From Mycobacterium sp. NAZ190054 (GTDB lineage: Bacteria > Actinomycetota > Actinomycetes > Mycobacteriales > Mycobacteriaceae): a DNA stretch of 32,482 nt. Each line of letters begins with the position of its first letter. Within the stretch, counting starts at the first letter, position 1. The notes beneath the pieces were generated by a model that saw only the letters and a program-made list of their open reading frames with translations, was not told the origin of the DNA and did no database searches. Location: contig NZ_LMVQ01000257.1 in the NCBI RefSeq assembly GCF_001545925.1, positions 1-32,482 of the forward strand, given 5' to 3'. Shown piece after piece: positions 8,411 through 16,730 of this stretch. The position numbers and the translations under genes are program-made.

Positions 8411-8703
8411 TCCACCACGGATTGAAGCTGTGTCGCGTTCAGTTCATCAACGACAACAAGGGAATTAACTGCTGCGGCCGCTGCAGTGCTCAACGCTTCA
8501 ACACGCAGAAGAAGCCCCGCCGCGTGACCCTGCTGGGCAGCGACAGAAGTGAAGTCTGCGAGGCCGGCTGCGGCGTCGATGATGGACAGCCTGCCGCTAG
8601 CGATTGGACCGGCCGGTTCAACAGACGCGGCGTCTGAACCGGCCACGGCAGCTGCCGCAATTCCGCCCCATGCGGGCGCCGGCTGCAGATCTAGACGCTC
8701 CAT
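8407..8703 (-). CDS. Small EspC/DUF2580-like ESX-secretion-associated protein
   Basis: The 98-residue protein begins MERLDLQPAPAWGGIAAAAV, followed by a Gly/Pro-containing turn and a second Ala-rich helix ending AAAAVNSLVVVDELNATQL. The opening pattern (LxVxPxxL then an Ala-rich helix), the size and the helix-turn-helix layout resemble the EspC/DUF2580 family of small T7SS-associated proteins. The usual C-terminal Y-x-x-x-D/E secretion signal is not evident, which weakens the assignment. It is the first gene of a tightly overlapping leftward operon. No strong ribosome binding site is visible before the ATG at 8703. Confidence 0.5.
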   Translation of the reverse strand: MERLDLQPAPAWGGIAAAAVAGSDAASVEPAGPIASGRLSIIDAAAGLADFTSVAAQQGHAAGLLLRVEALSTAAAAAVNSLVVVDELNATQLQSVVE

Positions 8704-8990
8704 GACTCATAAAGTACCGCTTCGCACAGACAGTTCGCCACAGCTGAGCACACATTTGTTCAGCGGATAATCCCAGTTCAGTAGGCTGATCTGCAATTTC
8801 ACGCAAACAGGGCACTGGCAGCCGCGTCATGTCCAAAACGTTTGATTCCAACCGAACTCTCATATGTCAGGATCAGTCACGCTGGGATTGACGCCGCCGC
8901 CTGTTTGCATGGCCAGCCATGCCTCATCAAGTGAAGGCGGAACACGACATGCTTCGCATCTGACGAGGTAGCGCCGAGCCAGGGTATGCG

Positions 8991-9863
8991 TTAACCCCTA
9001 TTTGGATAGACCACTTTGGCGAGTTCTCGGGCGGCCTCAAATGTGCTGCGGTCCAACTCTTTACGCCGTGCCCGCTCAGCCACACTCGACAATAGTATCT
9101 TCATGGCATCCGCGTTTTGGAGCGCGAATTCTACCGCGTCGCATGCGGAACGAATTACCGGAGCGGTGGCGCCGTGTTGCTGTGTACTCGATGCACTTCG
9201 GACGGCAGCACGAGGAACCTCGACGATGCGAATCGGTTCTCCGTGCCGCTGTGCTGCTGTACGCGCCGCCGAGGCGTCTCTGCGGCACGTGTCAGAGCAA
9301 TAGCGACGCGGACGCCCTCGCCGGGAAGTGACTTCGGGATCCAGCATGACCGCATCGCAACGGACGCACCGATTCGGATCGGATGTCGGGTAGTTGTCCG
9401 CTGCGATCGGTTGATGATGGTCAACGCCAATTGCGCTATGGCTCACCAAACTTGCGCCGTTTGCGCTTAGAGCCGCGGCGTTTCGAGACTCCGTTGCACG
9501 CTGCGCGCCGTCCTCGTCAGCACGCGCTCTGCGAAGGACATTTTGGAGGTCGCGAACCTCGACCTCCGCAAGAGTAGCGATCGACGCGATCGTCTGACCG
9601 CGGTCCCTCATCCGCCCGGTAACCGTTTGCAGGTTGACGAAGTGACTCACACGCTTGCGGGCTGCGTCCATGCGCACGTTTTCATTCACTTGATCGAGGC
9701 GCACACTCTCCCAAGCGTCAACGGCGCGCAGCCGCTGGAGCAGCACACGAACCGAGGCGGCATCGTCTACGTTGGCACGTTCAAGGTTCGCGCGTTTCTC
9801 GTTCGCCCTGCGCTGCGCTTCCACCGCACGCTTGCGCGCCCGCAACTTCTCACTTCCGCTCAT
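8991..9863 (-). CDS. Coiled-coil protein with a Cys4-type zinc finger, element-borne
   Basis: This 290-residue protein starts with a highly charged Lys/Arg/Glu helix (residues ~5-35, typical coiled coil). A helical segment with an HTH-like stretch follows (GQTIASIATLAEVEVRDLQNVLRRA, about 89-112). Then comes a compact zinc-binding module, CVRCDA, basic GRPRRYC, SDTC (about 168-195), resembling the CxxC...C...C finger with the YCSDTCR end seen in many actinobacterial element proteins. The C-terminal ~80 residues are helical. The finger and basic regions suggest DNA binding, perhaps regulation of the element. It lies upstream of the ESX-like operon on the same strand with a 287-base gap that shows no other gene. 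No named family is claimed. Confidence 0.7.
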   Translation of the reverse strand: MSGSEKLRARKRAVEAQRRANEKRANLERANVDDAASVRVLLQRLRAVDAWESVRLDQVNENVRMDAARKRVSHFVNLQTVTGRMRDRGQTIASIATLAEVEVRDLQNVLRRARADEDGAQRATESRNAAALSANGASLVSHSAIGVDHHQPIAADNYPTSDPNRCVRCDAVMLDPEVTSRRGRPRRYCSDTCRRDASAARTAAQRHGEPIRIVEVPRAAVRSASSTQQHGATAPVIRSACDAVEFALQNADAMKILLSSVAERARRKELDRSTFEAARELAKVVYPNRG

Positions 9864-9992
9864 AGACGCAAACGTAGGACGGGCCGCGCGCTATCGTCCA
9901 CCACCACAGCCACATTCGCGAGCAACTAGGGCTGGCTGCTCGGAATCTCCGAACTGCCTACGATGCCACCGCGCCGTCTACGCAGGGAGAGT

Positions 9993-10029
9993 CGGTTAAT
10001 ACACCAGTCAGCGGCAAGCCGATTAACCG
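9993..10029. repeat. Inverted repeat beside the methyltransferase stop codon
   Basis: CGGTTAAT (9993-10000) and ATTAACCG (10022-10029) form an 8-bp inverted repeat with a 21-base spacer that itself contains GCGGC/GCC pairing potential. It abuts the methyltransferase stop at 10030 and lies upstream of the zinc-finger gene. It may be a terminator or an operator; sequence alone does not decide. Confidence 0.35.
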
Positions 10030-10947
10030 TCAGTCGTCGACGGTTGTTTCGCCCTCACGGCGGCTGTAGTTGCCGCGCGCCGCGCGCCTCTCTGCGTCGG
10101 CGACGTCAGCGTTGAACGTGGCGGCGAACTCTGTGTACTTGACGTCGAGCAGATGCTCGTCAGGCGGCGCGGGTTGCACGGCGGCTGGATTTGTGAGGGC
10201 GTAGTAGGCGTAGCGGCTGTCGAGACGGTTTTCCGGCACCAAGGTGATTAGCCGTGGGGTGAGGCCGCACTCTGCCGCCAGGTTCCAAAACTCTTCGATG
10301 GTGAAGGTGGTGGTCGATGCGAGGTTTCGGTCGTAGGCTGTCCCGGCGAAGCCGCGGGTCCGACGATCGCTGGTGTGGTACTTGATTTGGACCAGCGCCA
10401 TGCCTCCGGGGGCCAACACGGTGCGGGCGATTTTAAGGATGGCCCGTACCGCGTTCGCGCCCGTCGTTAGCTCGATCACGTATAGACACAGGAAGACATC
10501 GCAGCTGCCCGCCAATCCGACGGTGGCTTGTTCGGGGCAGGCGAGGTCGATGCGCCGTGTCTCGACGGGTGTCGTGCACGTTGCGCGGACTTGTCGGACG
10601 CATTCGTCGAGGTTTTCTTGGGAGATGTCGGCGGCGATGAAGCGCTGCGCATGGGTGGCGAAAGCCACGGCGTTGGCCCCGCCGCCGGCGCCCCACTCCA
10701 TCACCGTGTTCGGGCTGAGCGAATTAAGGGCTCGGGCGAAGGTTTCATAGATCTTCCAGTGGTCGTCACCAACCTCCAGCCAGGCTTGATCACCGATTCC
10801 GTTGCGCCAGTGTGAGTTCGCTTCCCAGGCCGATCCTGTGGGCGCAGACCAGTAGCGGGCGGCTTGCCCGGCGATCCGGTTCCGGAATCGCCGCCTTCCC
10901 GCTGCTGCCAGCGCTGCTGCCAGGAATCGCTCGCCTCGCACTGCCAC
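10030..10947 (-). CDS. Class I SAM-dependent methyltransferase
   Basis: The 305-residue protein carries a Rossmann-type SAM-binding domain. Motif I is VMEWGAGGGANAVAFA (about residues 82-97), followed by the acidic end of strand 2 (FIAADISQENLDE, Asp107), and later a motif IV-like strand (CDVFLCLYVIE) and a post-motif strand (LAPGGMALVQIKYHT). No DNA-methyltransferase NPPY/DPPY or PC motif is present, so a small molecule, RNA or protein substrate is more likely. The GTG at 10947 is chosen because GGAGG stands 7-8 bases upstream; the frame is open 36 codons further. It is divergent from the IetA-like gene across about 400 bp. A link to the defence pair is possible but not shown. Confidence 0.8.
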   Translation of the reverse strand: MAVRGERFLAAALAAAGRRRFRNRIAGQAARYWSAPTGSAWEANSHWRNGIGDQAWLEVGDDHWKIYETFARALNSLSPNTVMEWGAGGGANAVAFATHAQRFIAADISQENLDECVRQVRATCTTPVETRRIDLACPEQATVGLAGSCDVFLCLYVIELTTGANAVRAILKIARTVLAPGGMALVQIKYHTSDRRTRGFAGTAYDRNLASTTTFTIEEFWNLAAECGLTPRLITLVPENRLDSRYAYYALTNPAAVQPAPPDEHLLDVKYTEFAATFNADVADAERRAARGNYSRREGETTVDD

Positions 10948-11348
10948 GTCGATACCTCCGGTCAAGGAATTGTTTCCGGTTAGGCTGACAGTAACCGGCC
11001 TTCCCTGGACATCGCCGCCTTCGACGCCGGAGCGACCCCGCACCAGTCGCCGCACTCTAGGACTCGATGATCATCCCGCCGATTGGAACGGGTGTCGCGT
11101 CCACACCAGTCAGCTAGCAACCGGCGCCGACGATCGCTAGCGGCACACCACTGCGCCTCCAGTGACACCTCCGGGCAGCTTGTGGGCCAGCCAGCGCGGG
11201 GCCGGTGGCTGAGCGGGCAAGAAATCCTCGGACAGCTATCTGGAGGCTCTTGGCGCTGCTAGAGGGCACCACATTGTGCGGCGCTGAAGCCGCGGTGGTG
11301 CGCGCATCTGCAATGATCGAGCGAGCGGCATTGTGCAAGGAGGGGGCC
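10948..11348. other. Intergenic region between divergent methyltransferase and AAA+ genes
   Basis: The 401 bases hold no convincing gene. The AAA+ frame is open back to 11205, but that extension (48 codons) has no ribosome binding site and no family resemblance. Promoters for both divergent genes should lie here. I could not identify clear -35/-10 pairs or operators. Confidence 0.5.
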
Positions 11349-12311
11349 ATGGCGAGGTCTGACCTGGTGATTGATCTGGTCGAGGCGCAGCAGCGTGGCG
11401 ACGTCGCCCGCTTTCGCATGCTGGTGGAGGCGATCATCGCCGAGGAGCGCAATAATCAGCACCATCTTGTGGCTGATCGTCTGTCTGAATTGATCACCAC
11501 TGCCGGTGCTCGCAGCCTGCTCGCCCGTGATGACACCGCCCGCCAGGTCGCTGATCTGGTCACCGAAATTGTGCCTAAGCGGCGATTGTCAGAGGTGCAT
11601 CTGGCGCCTGCCGTCACGGCGGCGGTGACCGAGATCATCGAGGAGCATCACCGTAGCGAGCTTCTCCGCAGCCACGGCCTGGAACCGCGTAACCGCATCC
11701 TTTTGGAAGGTCCGCCTGGTAACGGTAAAACCTCGCTTGCTGAAGCGTTGGCAGCGGAGTTGATGGTGCCGTTCTACGCCGTGCGTTACGAGGGAGTTGT
11801 ATCTAGCTTTCTTGGAGAGACAACGAGTCGAATCGATCACGTTTTCGAGTTCGCAAGGACTCGGCGCTGCGTGCTCTTTTTCGACGAGTTCGACACCATC
11901 GCAAAGGAGCGCTCCGACGCGCACGAAACCGGCGAAATCAAGCGCGTCGTTTCGACGTTGCTCCTACAGATCGATCGCTTGCCCTCCCACGTCGTCGCCG
12001 TCTGCGCGACCAACCATGGCGAACTGCTCGACCGCGCGGCGTGGCGCCGCTTTCAGGTGCGGTTAACACTGCCTCCCCCGTCGCGCATACAGGCCACGGT
12101 TTTTCTCGAGCAGCTGCGTATGCGGCTCGGCGGGAACCTCGGTATGGCGCCGCGCACCCTCGCCGACAAGCTTGCGGGCGCCAGCTACGCCGACATTGAG
12201 GAGTTCGCGCTGGATGTCATGCGGCGCTATGTGTTGTCGCTACCCGATGGCCGTGTCGAGGATGTGGTGCGCGAACGGCTCAAGCAGCGCAACGCCATGA
12301 GGGAGATGTGA
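11349..12311 (+). CDS. ietA: AAA+ ATPase of an IetAS-type defence / stability pair
   Basis: The 320-residue protein has an N-terminal helical region (1-110) and a single AAA+ domain. Walker A is GPPGNGKTS (residues 121-129, Lys127), Walker B is VLFFDEFD (Asp179, Glu180), with sensor-1-like VVAVCATNH and Arg residues in RAAWRRF as arginine-finger candidates. The pattern is like FtsH/ClpX-type classic-clade ATPases. The ATG at 11349 has AAGGAGG shortly upstream. The next gene starts inside its stop codon (GTGA) and encodes a subtilisin-like protease. An AAA+ ATPase plus subtilase pair is the IetA/IetS arrangement, known as an anti-phage system and earlier as a plasmid-stabilising toxin-antitoxin pair in which the ATPase restrains the protease. 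That role is inferred here. Confidence 0.85.
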   Translation: MARSDLVIDLVEAQQRGDVARFRMLVEAIIAEERNNQHHLVADRLSELITTAGARSLLARDDTARQVADLVTEIVPKRRLSEVHLAPAVTAAVTEIIEEHHRSELLRSHGLEPRNRILLEGPPGNGKTSLAEALAAELMVPFYAVRYEGVVSSFLGETTSRIDHVFEFARTRRCVLFFDEFDTIAKERSDAHETGEIKRVVSTLLLQIDRLPSHVVAVCATNHGELLDRAAWRRFQVRLTLPPPSRIQATVFLEQLRMRLGGNLGMAPRTLADKLAGASYADIEEFALDVMRRYVLSLPDGRVEDVVRERLKQRNAMREM

Positions 12312-14884
12312 CCTCTCCGCGTCCACCGCTGTCGTTCGGCGCCCCGGTGACCGGGCCTATACCTACCGGCGCGCCCCGCTTTCCTGGAACTCGCATCGCC
12401 GGACCGGAACCGGCCCGGCAAGGGCAGCGGCTAGCACCACAGTTCGCCGCTCTCCAAGAGGCTCTGCAGGCTGGGCGCGTCGACGTGGACGGTGACACCA
12501 GTGAAGCCGATCCCGAGCTTGTGGTGGTCTTCGACCTCGCCGCACCCGTAGCCGAGTTCGCGCGAGCCGCAGCCCGTGTGCCCGGCCTGGAGTTCCTCCT
12601 CGAAGTTGATGGCGACGAGTTCGCAGCCGACGACGACTTCCACGCCGTACGCGATGGCGAACCGAGCGACGATGCCGTGACCGACAGTCTCTATGTTGTG
12701 ATGTCGAACAGCCAGGCCGTCGTTGAGCTCCTCACCCTCTTCGCGCGATGGCAGGAGAACCGCGATGCAGCAATGCCTTTCGGGTTAGCGCCCTTACGCG
12801 AGGTCTTTTCGCTGTTGCGCGAGGTGAGGCGCTGGGGACCCCAAGATCGGGTCCGTGAGACTGGTCTGCTGGAGCGCTGGCGCGAAGACGTCGCCGTCGT
12901 GGGACAGTCAGCTACCACGGCCCGCGTCGAAGTCGAGCTGTGGTTCCGCCGCGATGCCGGCCGCCGGGCGGTTGCCGAAACGACTGTGCGGGAACTCATC
13001 ACCGCAGCCGGCGGCCAAGTCATCACTCAATCGACACTCACTGGCATCGGCTATCACGCCATTCTCGCTGATATCCCCTACAGTCAGGTCGAAGCGGTCC
13101 TTGATCGCGGGCCCGACGCGATCGCACTGTTGACCACCGACACCATCATGTATGTGTCCCCGGCACGGCCGATGACCTTTCCGTCAGCAGCGCCCTCCGA
13201 CGAACCTGTTGAGCCCGAGGTGTTTTCGGTGAAGCCCGTCGACCGACGTCCACGGATCGCCCTGCTCGATGGCCTGCCGATGGCCGGTCACATCGCCCTC
13301 TCCGAACGTCTGATCATCGACGATCCTGACCAGATCGCTGCGTCCTATACCGCATCACAGATGCAGCACGGCACCGCCATGGCGTCGCTGATTTGCCACG
13401 GCGACCTCAACGCTCCCGGCGAATCAACACAGCGCCGCGTGTACGTGCGGCCGATCATGCAGCCACACCCATTCAGTGGCCAAGGCGAAACCGTGCTGAG
13501 GGACCGGCTATTAGTCGACCTCATCCACGAAGCCTTTCGACGCCTGTTCGAGCGACACGGCCAACACGATCCTGCGGCTCTCAGCGTGAGAATCGTCAAC
13601 TTGTCCATCGGCGACCCCATCCAGATGTTCGTGCGCCGAATCAGCCCCCTAGCGAAATTGTTGGATTGGCTCGCCCACACGTACAACGTGCTGATCCTGG
13701 TCAGCGCGGGCAACCATCCCATTGATGCCGACATCCCCGCAGCAGCGCTGCTCGATGTATCCGAACTACGGCGCGCGGTGGGCACCGCCATGTACGCGCA
13801 GGCGCGCCGTCGACGACTCCTCTCCCCCGCTGAGGCGGTGAACGTCATCTCCGTGGGAGCCCTGCATGCAGACGCCGCGACCACCCCAACCAGCGACACG
13901 GTGCTCGACAGCGCCGACACGGGAATGCCCGCGCTCTACAGTCCCGTGGGTTTCGGCCACCGCAACTCAGTAAAACCGGAGATACTGCTGCCCGGCGGTC
14001 GAAGTCTGCACCAGCGTCCGCCTTCGGCCGAAGGAACCACGACCTTGTATCCGGCCGAAACAACGATCACCGGCCCCGGTATGCGCGTCGCCGCACCCGG
14101 ACACGGCGGCGCGCTCAACGGAACGGCCTATCTGCACGGAACCAGCAATGCCACCGCCCTCGCGACGCGCACCGCCGACCACATCTTCGATGTGCTTGAA
14201 GCCCTACAGTCCGCCGACGGCGAACCACCGTTCGCCACCGCCGAATACCATCCTGTGCTTGCCAAGGCTTTGCTTGTTCACGCCGCATCCTGGGGCGCCA
14301 TACGCGAGGGGCTGACCCGCACCATAGGCGGCGGCGCCGATCTCAACCGTCGTGACATCTCTCAGCTACTTGGCTACGGCGCCATCGACGCCGAACGGAT
14401 CGTCACAGCCGCGACCAACAGAGTTCTCCTCCTCGGCGCCGGGTCCATCACAGCCGACCAACGCCAGACATTTGCACTGCCTCTGCCGGCCAGCCTGGCT
14501 GCGACGACCGACTGGCGACGGCTGACGATAACCCTGGCCTGGCTTTCCCCGGTCAACACAGCGACGCGCCGACATCGTATGGCCCGTTTATCTTTCGAGC
14601 CGCCGCGTCAGCCACTGGGAGTCGAGCGCCTGGAAGCTGAAGCGCGCGTGTCCCGCAACGGTACGGTTCAACACGAGATTCTTGAAGGTCAGCGGGCCGT
14701 CGTGTTCACTGCCAGCGATGCGCTGGAGATCAACGTCGACTGTCGCGTCGACGTAGGACGCCTGGCGGCACCAATTCGCTACGGACTGGCGGCGACACTT
14801 GAAGTTGCCCCAACCATTCGTGCTGATATCCACCAGGACGTTCGTCAACAACTGCAAATACGACTGCGCACCAGGACACAGTGA
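12308..14884 (+). CDS. ietS: Subtilisin-like (S8) serine protease of an IetAS-type pair
   Basis: The 858-residue protein has a long N-terminal region (1-310) without a recognised family, then a subtilase domain with Asp321 (IALLDGLP), His354 (QHGTAMASL), oxyanion Asn469 (SAGNHP) and Ser613 (HGTSNATALA). The full D-H-S triad is present. A C-terminal extension (about 680-858) has a beta-rich pattern (LTITLAWLSPVN, RYGLAATLEV), as in other large subtilases. There is no signal peptide, so the protease is cytoplasmic. The GTG start overlaps the ATPase stop by 4 bases, so production is coupled. In known IetAS systems the protease is the probable toxic effector. Its length, the cytoplasmic location and the ATPase partner fit that system well. 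Confidence 0.85.
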   Translation: MTSPRPPLSFGAPVTGPIPTGAPRFPGTRIAGPEPARQGQRLAPQFAALQEALQAGRVDVDGDTSEADPELVVVFDLAAPVAEFARAAARVPGLEFLLEVDGDEFAADDDFHAVRDGEPSDDAVTDSLYVVMSNSQAVVELLTLFARWQENRDAAMPFGLAPLREVFSLLREVRRWGPQDRVRETGLLERWREDVAVVGQSATTARVEVELWFRRDAGRRAVAETTVRELITAAGGQVITQSTLTGIGYHAILADIPYSQVEAVLDRGPDAIALLTTDTIMYVSPARPMTFPSAAPSDEPVEPEVFSVKPVDRRPRIALLDGLPMAGHIALSERLIIDDPDQIAASYTASQMQHGTAMASLICHGDLNAPGESTQRRVYVRPIMQPHPFSGQGETVLRDRLLVDLIHEAFRRLFERHGQHDPAALSVRIVNLSIGDPIQMFVRRISPLAKLLDWLAHTYNVLILVSAGNHPIDADIPAAALLDVSELRRAVGTAMYAQARRRRLLSPAEAVNVISVGALHADAATTPTSDTVLDSADTGMPALYSPVGFGHRNSVKPEILLPGGRSLHQRPPSAEGTTTLYPAETTITGPGMRVAAPGHGGALNGTAYLHGTSNATALATRTADHIFDVLEALQSADGEPPFATAEYHPVLAKALLVHAASWGAIREGLTRTIGGGADLNRRDISQLLGYGAIDAERIVTAATNRVLLLGAGSITADQRQTFALPLPASLAATTDWRRLTITLAWLSPVNTATRRHRMARLSFEPPRQPLGVERLEAEARVSRNGTVQHEILEGQRAVVFTASDALEINVDCRVDVGRLAAPIRYGLAATLEVAPTIRADIHQDVRQQLQIRLRTRTQ

Positions 14885-15034
14885 CACGCGTAGTCCCGGC
14901 GACAATCTGAGCCGTTTCCGGACGCGAACAGCGACGTGCGCTACTGCCGCATCGGCGAGGTCTCAAGAGAAGCCGGTGTTGGTTATCGCCGAACGGCGAG
15001 GGTTGAGACGCGCAGACCAAGGGTCGCATCGAGC

Positions 15035-15059
15035 CATCTACGTAGGGCGGCAGTAGTTG
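15035..15059. promoter_or_regulatory. Weak third copy of the CTACGTA operator
   Basis: CATCTACGTAG (15035-15045) is identical to the left arm of the palindrome at 30022-30032. The right arm (15049-15059) keeps GTAG and TG, 6 of 11 positions. It ends 30 bases before the start of the His-tailed membrane protein gene. It may be a lower-affinity site for the regulator at 29229-29975; one good half-site could also be chance. Confidence 0.3.
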
Positions 15060-15089
15060 ATGACGAATGAATCTCGTTCGTATTGAGAT

Positions 15090-15974
15090 GTGGCCTCATG
15101 CCGCCAGTGTCGAGGGTGGCGCTGTCATCCTGGTTCGGTGGCGCCTAGGACAGCGAAGAAGACCGACAGCCGGTTAGCGGCTCGGCTTGCCGCGCTCGCC
15201 TCACTAGGCGCTTCTGTCATCCATTTCGCCGTCGTTCCCACGCACTGGCAGGAATGGATGCCAGCGGGCCTGTTTTTCGCTGGCATCGCGCTGTTCCAAC
15301 TGTTGTGGGCGCGGCTAGTACTCACCCGTACCACCACCCCGGTGCTAGCTCTTGGCATCATGGTCAACCTTGCCGTTATTGCGCTTTGGTCCGTGTCGAG
15401 AACCGCGGGAGCGCCGCTTGGGCCCCACGCCGGTCAAGCCGAACTGATCCAAGCCGCGGATCTATGCGCGTTGCTGCTTCAGATCTATGTCGTCATGGGC
15501 GCTGGCTGGGTCTGGCACCGCGGCCTTCAAGGAGAACCGGTGCCCGCCTTCGGCAGTGCCATGGTGCTCCTGGGCGCGATTGGGATCGTCACGTTGGCGT
15601 CCACAGTGGGCGCTGCCTCTGGTCTACGGCACGGCCACCACGCCCCAGCCGGCGCTGAAGCAGGGGCTCATCACCACGGATCTGGTGCAGAGCAGACTGA
15701 CGACCATCACAGCCATCCTGAACCATCCCCTGCAGCGCCCGCTGGGGAGCCCGCCTCCGATGATCACGCAACCAGTGCGGAACACGTCGACGACCATCAC
15801 AATCACGATCCGGAGCCGACGTCTTCCCCGCCTGCCGTGCTCCCAGTCGAAGCTCTTGCGCCAGGCGCTGGCTCTGGCGGCGCGCCTGAGCAGGCTACGC
15901 CCGTGCCCATCAGCGAGCCGCTTCCAGCGGCGACGCCGCTAGACGACCACCAAGACCACGACCATGTGCATTGA
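15090..15974 (+). CDS. Membrane protein with His/Asp-rich C-terminal tail
   Basis: The 294-residue frame has about five hydrophobic helices (approx. residues 30-50, 56-78, 84-103, 120-143, 152-175). A long hydrophilic tail (176-294) follows, with His clusters (HGHH, GAHHHGSG, DDHHSHPE, DDHHNHDPE) and ends DDHQDHDHVH. Such tails bind soft or borderline metals (Cu, Zn, Ni) in metal-handling membrane proteins. No named family is claimed. Start candidates are GTG 15090 or GTG 15138 (VAPRTAKK); neither has a strong ribosome binding site. The neighbouring copper cluster, also His-rich in CopB, supports a copper-related role. It is convergent with the flavin-fold gene. Confidence 0.65.
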   Translation: MASCRQCRGWRCHPGSVAPRTAKKTDSRLAARLAALASLGASVIHFAVVPTHWQEWMPAGLFFAGIALFQLLWARLVLTRTTTPVLALGIMVNLAVIALWSVSRTAGAPLGPHAGQAELIQAADLCALLLQIYVVMGAGWVWHRGLQGEPVPAFGSAMVLLGAIGIVTLASTVGAASGLRHGHHAPAGAEAGAHHHGSGAEQTDDHHSHPEPSPAAPAGEPASDDHATSAEHVDDHHNHDPEPTSSPPAVLPVEALAPGAGSGGAPEQATPVPISEPLPAATPLDDHQDHDHVH

Positions 15975-16000
15975 CCTACGTCTGTATGGCCAATCCACGG

Positions 16001-16027
16001 CCTGACGGCTAGTTTCCGCCCGTCAGG
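16001..16027. terminator. Bidirectional hairpin between convergent genes
   Basis: CCTGACGG (16001-16008) pairs with CCGTCAGG (16020-16027) around an 11-base loop. It lies just after the His-tailed protein gene (ends 15974) and includes the last codons and stop of the convergent gene (16009). The 8-bp GC-rich stem and convergent position suggest a shared terminator; there is no T-run. Confidence 0.5.
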
Positions 16028-16515
16028 TCTGCCCGCCCGATGGCGTCGCCCGGATGACGCACGATGTCGAGGACCGACATTCCGATGCCGTAGGTGGATA
16101 ACCATCGCCTCGGCCGGACCGCGATGAAGCACAGCTCAGCACGCCGAGCGACGATGCGCTCCTCGGCGGCGAGAATGCGACGGAGGAACCAGTCCGCATG
16201 GAATGCCCCTCGCGCGTCGGCGTTTTCGTGGTTCAGTATTTCGGCCGACCCCGCAAACTGGATAGCTGCCGGCGGCATCATGGGGAGAAAGCGGTGCGGC
16301 ACGGGAATGACGAAGGCTACCTGTGGTCGTCGTCGGATGTTTCCCACCTTGACGTTCGTAGTACGGGTCGTGATGTACAACGTCAGGTTTGTGCCTTCAC
16401 CGGCCGCTGCGTACGTGACGGCCGTCGCGTGGGGGTTGCCGCTGCTATCGAGCGTCGACAGGGTGCCGAACGACCGTCGTCGAATCGAATTTTCGACAGT
16501 GGCGAGGTCGGTCAC
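16009..16515 (-). CDS. Pyridoxamine 5'-phosphate oxidase-like split-barrel protein
   Basis: The 168-residue protein matches the FMN/F420-binding split beta-barrel fold. It has an N-terminal helix (ATVENSIRRRSFGTLSTLD), then strands GNPHATAVTYAA and LTLYITTRTTNVKVGNIRRR (typical Thr/Ser and Arg flavin-phosphate contacts), then VAFVIPVPH and IQFAGSAEIL. The length is usual for this family. It probably binds a flavin or F420 and performs a redox reaction; the substrate is unknown. The GTG at 16515 is preceded by GGAGGAAGGAG about 5 bases upstream, a strong site. Gene order places it beside the copper operon but separated by about 215 bp, so it is a separate transcript or a distal member of it. 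Confidence 0.8.
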   Translation of the reverse strand: MTDLATVENSIRRRSFGTLSTLDSSGNPHATAVTYAAAGEGTNLTLYITTRTTNVKVGNIRRRPQVAFVIPVPHRFLPMMPPAAIQFAGSAEILNHENADARGAFHADWFLRRILAAEERIVARRAELCFIAVRPRRWLSTYGIGMSVLDIVRHPGDAIGRADLTGGN

Positions 16516-16663
16516 TGGTGCTCCTTCCTCCGCTTCCCCGGCTCCGATTGGGTGGCTTGTCGCTCAGCTACACGCCGTCTACGGCGCATCCGAAGGTACC
16601 GGCGGTCGACGAATAATTGAGAATTCGACCGGCGACTGCATTTGCTTTCTTCGTGTGAAGCTC

Positions 16664-16720
16664 CACATGGTTGGGAGCGGCGATTCGAACTTCACATGGT
16701 CGCCGGCTGCTCCACATGGT
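16664..16720. repeat. Three copies of CACATGGT between copB and the flavin-fold gene
   Basis: CACATGGT occurs at 16664-16671, 16693-16700 and 16713-16720, each preceded by a pyrimidine-rich TC/TTC. Spacings are 29 and 20 bases. They lie just after the end of the CopB-like gene and about 150-200 bp before the flavin-fold gene start. This could be an operator array for that gene. Confidence 0.4.
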
Positions 16721-16730
16721 GGGCCGTCCC

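Noticed and set aside
8618..8863. 81-residue minus-strand frame before the EspC-like gene
   Set aside because: Overlaps the EspC-like gene in another phase; the C-terminal half is Arg/Cys-rich shadow sequence and there is no clear ribosome binding site.
10030..10947. DNA-modification (restriction-type) methyltransferase
   Set aside because: There is no NPPY/DPPY or PC motif; it looks like a general class I SAM enzyme.
11205..11348. Upstream extension of the AAA+ gene
   Set aside because: A strong ribosome binding site stands before ATG 11349 and the extension has no family resemblance.
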